A DNA stretch of 17,858 bases from Nitrospinota bacterium (GTDB lineage Bacteria > Nitrospinota > Nitrospinia > UBA9942 > JAHJSF01). Position 1 is the first letter of the stretch, and each line of letters starts with the position of its first letter. The stretch is taken from the NCBI GenBank assembly GCA_018830405.1, contig JAHJSF010000070.1, positions 1-17,858 on the forward strand. Direction: 5' to 3'. The translations under genes and the position numbers were made by a program. Below are positions 16,356-17,858 of the stretch, piece by piece. The notes under the pieces were generated by a model. That model saw only the letters and a program-made list of their open reading frames with translations. It was not told the origin of the DNA and made no database searches.

Positions 16356-16703
16356 TCATGGCTCACACCATATCTTTTCCAAAACTGCATCGAGATTCCC
16401 CAATACCTCTCTATCAGAAAACCTAAGAACAGTTATTCCCGTTCTAATCATATAATCATCTCTCTTTTTGTCTTTTTCCTTTCCTTCCGTGCTATAGTGC
16501 TGCCCGCCATCAACCTCAATAACTAGCTTTAATTTCGGACAATAAAAATCAGCAATATAACTACCTATAATCTTCTGTCTATAAAACTGACATCCCTTTA
16601 ACTGTTTACCCCTGAGTTTTGCCCATAGCAACGTCTCTGCATCTGTCATGTTTCTTCTTAGATTTCTTGATATCTGTTTCAGGCTTTTATTATACGAAAG
16701 CAT
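16356..16703 (-). CDS. Stand-alone DUF559 (Vsr/PD-(D/E)XK-like) endonuclease-domain protein
   Basis: The 115-aa product is a complete DUF559 protein. It opens with ISRNLRRNMTDAETLLWAKLR, the usual family start. The nuclease core is YIADFYCPKLKLVIEVDGGQH, with D52, E63, D65, Q68 and H69 as candidate catalytic or metal residues. It ends with GITVLRFSDREV. DUF559 belongs to the very-short-patch-repair-like nuclease fold. Its cellular substrate is not known to me. No methyltransferase or restriction partner is adjacent. The gene sits alone between two inward-facing copies of a palindromic repeat (16270-16303 and 16724-16759), with only about 20-70 bp between gene ends and repeats. All key residues are intact, so it appears functional. 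Confidence 0.88.
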   Translation of the reverse strand: MLSYNKSLKQISRNLRRNMTDAETLLWAKLRGKQLKGCQFYRQKIIGSYIADFYCPKLKLVIEVDGGQHYSTEGKEKDKKRDDYMIRTGITVLRFSDREVLGNLDAVLEKIWCEP

Positions 16704-16723
16704 AGAGCCGCCTCCCGGTTTTC

Positions 16724-16759
16724 AAATCCCCCCTCACCCCCCTTTTCTAAAGGGGGGGA
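16724..16759. repeat. Right flanking palindromic repeat of the DUF559 unit
   Basis: CCCCCCTTT (16737-16745), loop TCT, AAAGGGGGG (16749-16757) form a 9-bp hairpin. The inward side reads AAATCCCCCCTCA. It is the inverted counterpart of 16270-16303, so the DUF559 gene has matching ends of about 35 bp in terminal-inverted-repeat orientation. Confidence 0.88.
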
Positions 16760-16793
16760 TTACCACTATAGTAACCCTTTTCATGAAGATTTT

Positions 16794-16826
16794 ACCCACA
16801 CATATACACGAAGACCCAAAATTTTA
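16794..16826. repeat. Right arm of 33-bp imperfect inverted repeat
   Basis: ACCCACAC (16794-16801), 7 partly differing bases, then the 18-bp exact block starting CGAAGACCCAAAATTTTA (16809-16826). It is the inverted counterpart of 16206-16238, inside the non-coding gap after the radical SAM gene. Confidence 0.85.
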
Positions 16827-16932
16827 AACCTATTTCTTTGTAACATATTTCTCGAGACATACGATTTCCCCATATATGGTTTAATGAACTTACTCCATAA
16901 TGGTTTTTTCAGCTGGTTAGATTTTGATTCGG

Positions 16933-17858
16933 TTATACCTTGCTTATAAAACGCCTGTAAGAATATCTCCTGTCTGCCAAGTTAAGCCTTATGGTATAGC
17001 CAAGTTGGGTTCTGGATTGCAAGAGTCTTATTAGTATAGAAGGCATGGAGTAGAATTGCCGGTTTACCCAATTGTGCCCTTCCTGAAGTTCCTCAGGAGA
17101 CATCATTTTCGGAACAAAGACTACATGATCTGAATTATATTTTGGCCAATCACGATGTAATATTCTCCCCTCAGATTCCATCCTCTTAAAGAAGGGGGTC
17201 CCCGGATATGGGGTTAAAATACTAAAACTTGCGCCATCCAGGGCTACTTTATTGGCAATCTCCACCGTTCTTTTAAAAATATCTTTGTCATCGGTATCAA
17301 AACCAAATATCATTCCGGCAAATACCGCTATCCCCTCGTCGTGTATCTTTTTTATATCCTCTTTCAATGAACCAACCTTATTAAAACCCTTTGAAACTGT
17401 TTCCAGGCTCTCCTGTGAAACTGACTCAACACCTACAAAGAGTCCTATACAGCCACTCTGGGCCGCAAGGTGCAGAAGCTCCTTATCTCTTGTTATATTT
17501 ATAGAGCACTGACCAAACCATTTCTTCTTATACGGAATTAATCTTTTAAATAGCTCTTTGGCATATAGTGGGGAGCCGATAATATTGTCGTCCCAGAAAA
17601 CAAGAATACTGTCTCCAAAGGCCTCTATCTCTTTTATCACGTCGCCTACGGGGCGAGTTCTATGGCCATAACCATATATAAAACCGAGGGAACAAAAATC
17701 GCATTTGAACGGACAGCCTCTTGATGCCTGTATTATGTCCGTCGTAATATAACGCTCCTTTCTAAGTAAATCCCTCCTCGCTAAGGGAAGAGATGTAAGG
17801 TCAGGAGACTTTGATTGATAGAATGGTTTTAATCTATTACTTCTAAAGTCTTCTACGA
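16933..17858 (-). CDS. Radical SAM protein, B12-binding type (5' end beyond right edge)
   Basis: This is the radical SAM part of a large enzyme. The frame is open through the right edge, and the GTG at 17638-17640 is an internal Val, not a start. The [4Fe-4S]/SAM motif C-x3-C-x2-C lies at 17692-17715 in SRGCPFKCDFCSLGFIYG, followed by HRTRPVGDVIKEIEAFG. The barrel continues with FWDDNIIGSPLYAKELFKRL, the GVES motif and LTPYPGTPFFKRME. The C-terminal part (MSPEELQEGHNWVNRQFYS) matches the tail typical of B12-binding-domain radical SAM proteins. The cobalamin domain would be upstream and is not visible, so the subfamily and substrate cannot be given. The protein ends YSYRRFISKV, while another frame stays open beyond the stop. 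Confidence 0.88.
   Translation of the reverse strand, partial: VEDFRSNRLKPFYQSKSPDLTSLPLARRDLLRKERYITTDIIQASRGCPFKCDFCSLGFIYGYGHRTRPVGDVIKEIEAFGDSILVFWDDNIIGSPLYAKELFKRLIPYKKKWFGQCSINITRDKELLHLAAQSGCIGLFVGVESVSQESLETVSKGFNKVGSLKEDIKKIHDEGIAVFAGMIFGFDTDDKDIFKRTVEIANKVALDGASFSILTPYPGTPFFKRMESEGRILHRDWPKYNSDHVVFVPKMMSPEELQEGHNWVNRQFYSMPSILIRLLQSRTQLGYTIRLNLADRRYSYRRFISKV

Noticed and set aside
16087-16455. + strand frame across the ubiA start and DUF559 end
   Set aside because: It is antisense to two recognised genes and runs through palindromic repeats. It has no family resemblance beyond the chance reading of the inverted-repeat arm.

Overview
The window reads as chromosomal DNA of a Gram-negative, probably anaerobic or facultative bacterium. 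It carries an LPS-export gene set (lptC-lptA-lptB), sigma-54, and a UbiA-family prenyltransferase of the type linked to menaquinone made by the futalosine route. Codon use favours ATA, AGA and AGG at moderate GC. This fits deltaproteobacterial (Desulfobacterota-like) or Nitrospirota-like lineages, but the window alone does not fix the phylum.

Layout. From 1 to about 15.1 kb all genes lie on the + strand with short gaps. First come gltB (cut by the left edge) and gltD, the two glutamate synthase subunits, separated by a 199-nt gap filled by a palindromic repeat array. Next are a bifunctional NAD(P)HX repair enzyme, tsaE (tRNA t6A synthesis), lptC-lptA-lptB (LPS transport), rpoN (sigma-54), a short hibernation factor, ptsN, an EIIA-Man-type protein, ptsI and metK. 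The rpoN-hpf-ptsN-manX-ptsI block is a regulatory phosphotransferase cluster. It has no sugar permease, HPr, HprK or RapZ gene here. After metK come an Arg-rich repeat protein with one membrane helix, a membrane-anchored SPOR-domain protein and a DsbC-like periplasmic disulfide isomerase.

From 15.15 kb to the right edge the genes are on the - strand: a UbiA/MqnP-like prenyltransferase convergent with dsbC, a stand-alone DUF559 nuclease gene, and a B12-type radical SAM protein cut by the right edge. This end is accessory-like and rich in repeats.

The most interesting signal is a family of C5TTT/AAAG5 palindromes. They form a four-core, 34-bp tandem array inside a perfect 14-bp inverted repeat between gltB and gltD. 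They form a single compound palindrome downstream of dsbC. They also form a facing pair of about 35 bp that brackets the DUF559 gene exactly like terminal inverted repeats. A second, unrelated 33-bp imperfect inverted repeat (29/33) lies just outside that pair, one arm within the ubiA coding start. Together these suggest that the DUF559 nuclease and the palindromes form a mobile or recombinogenic unit. That is inference from layout and not shown.
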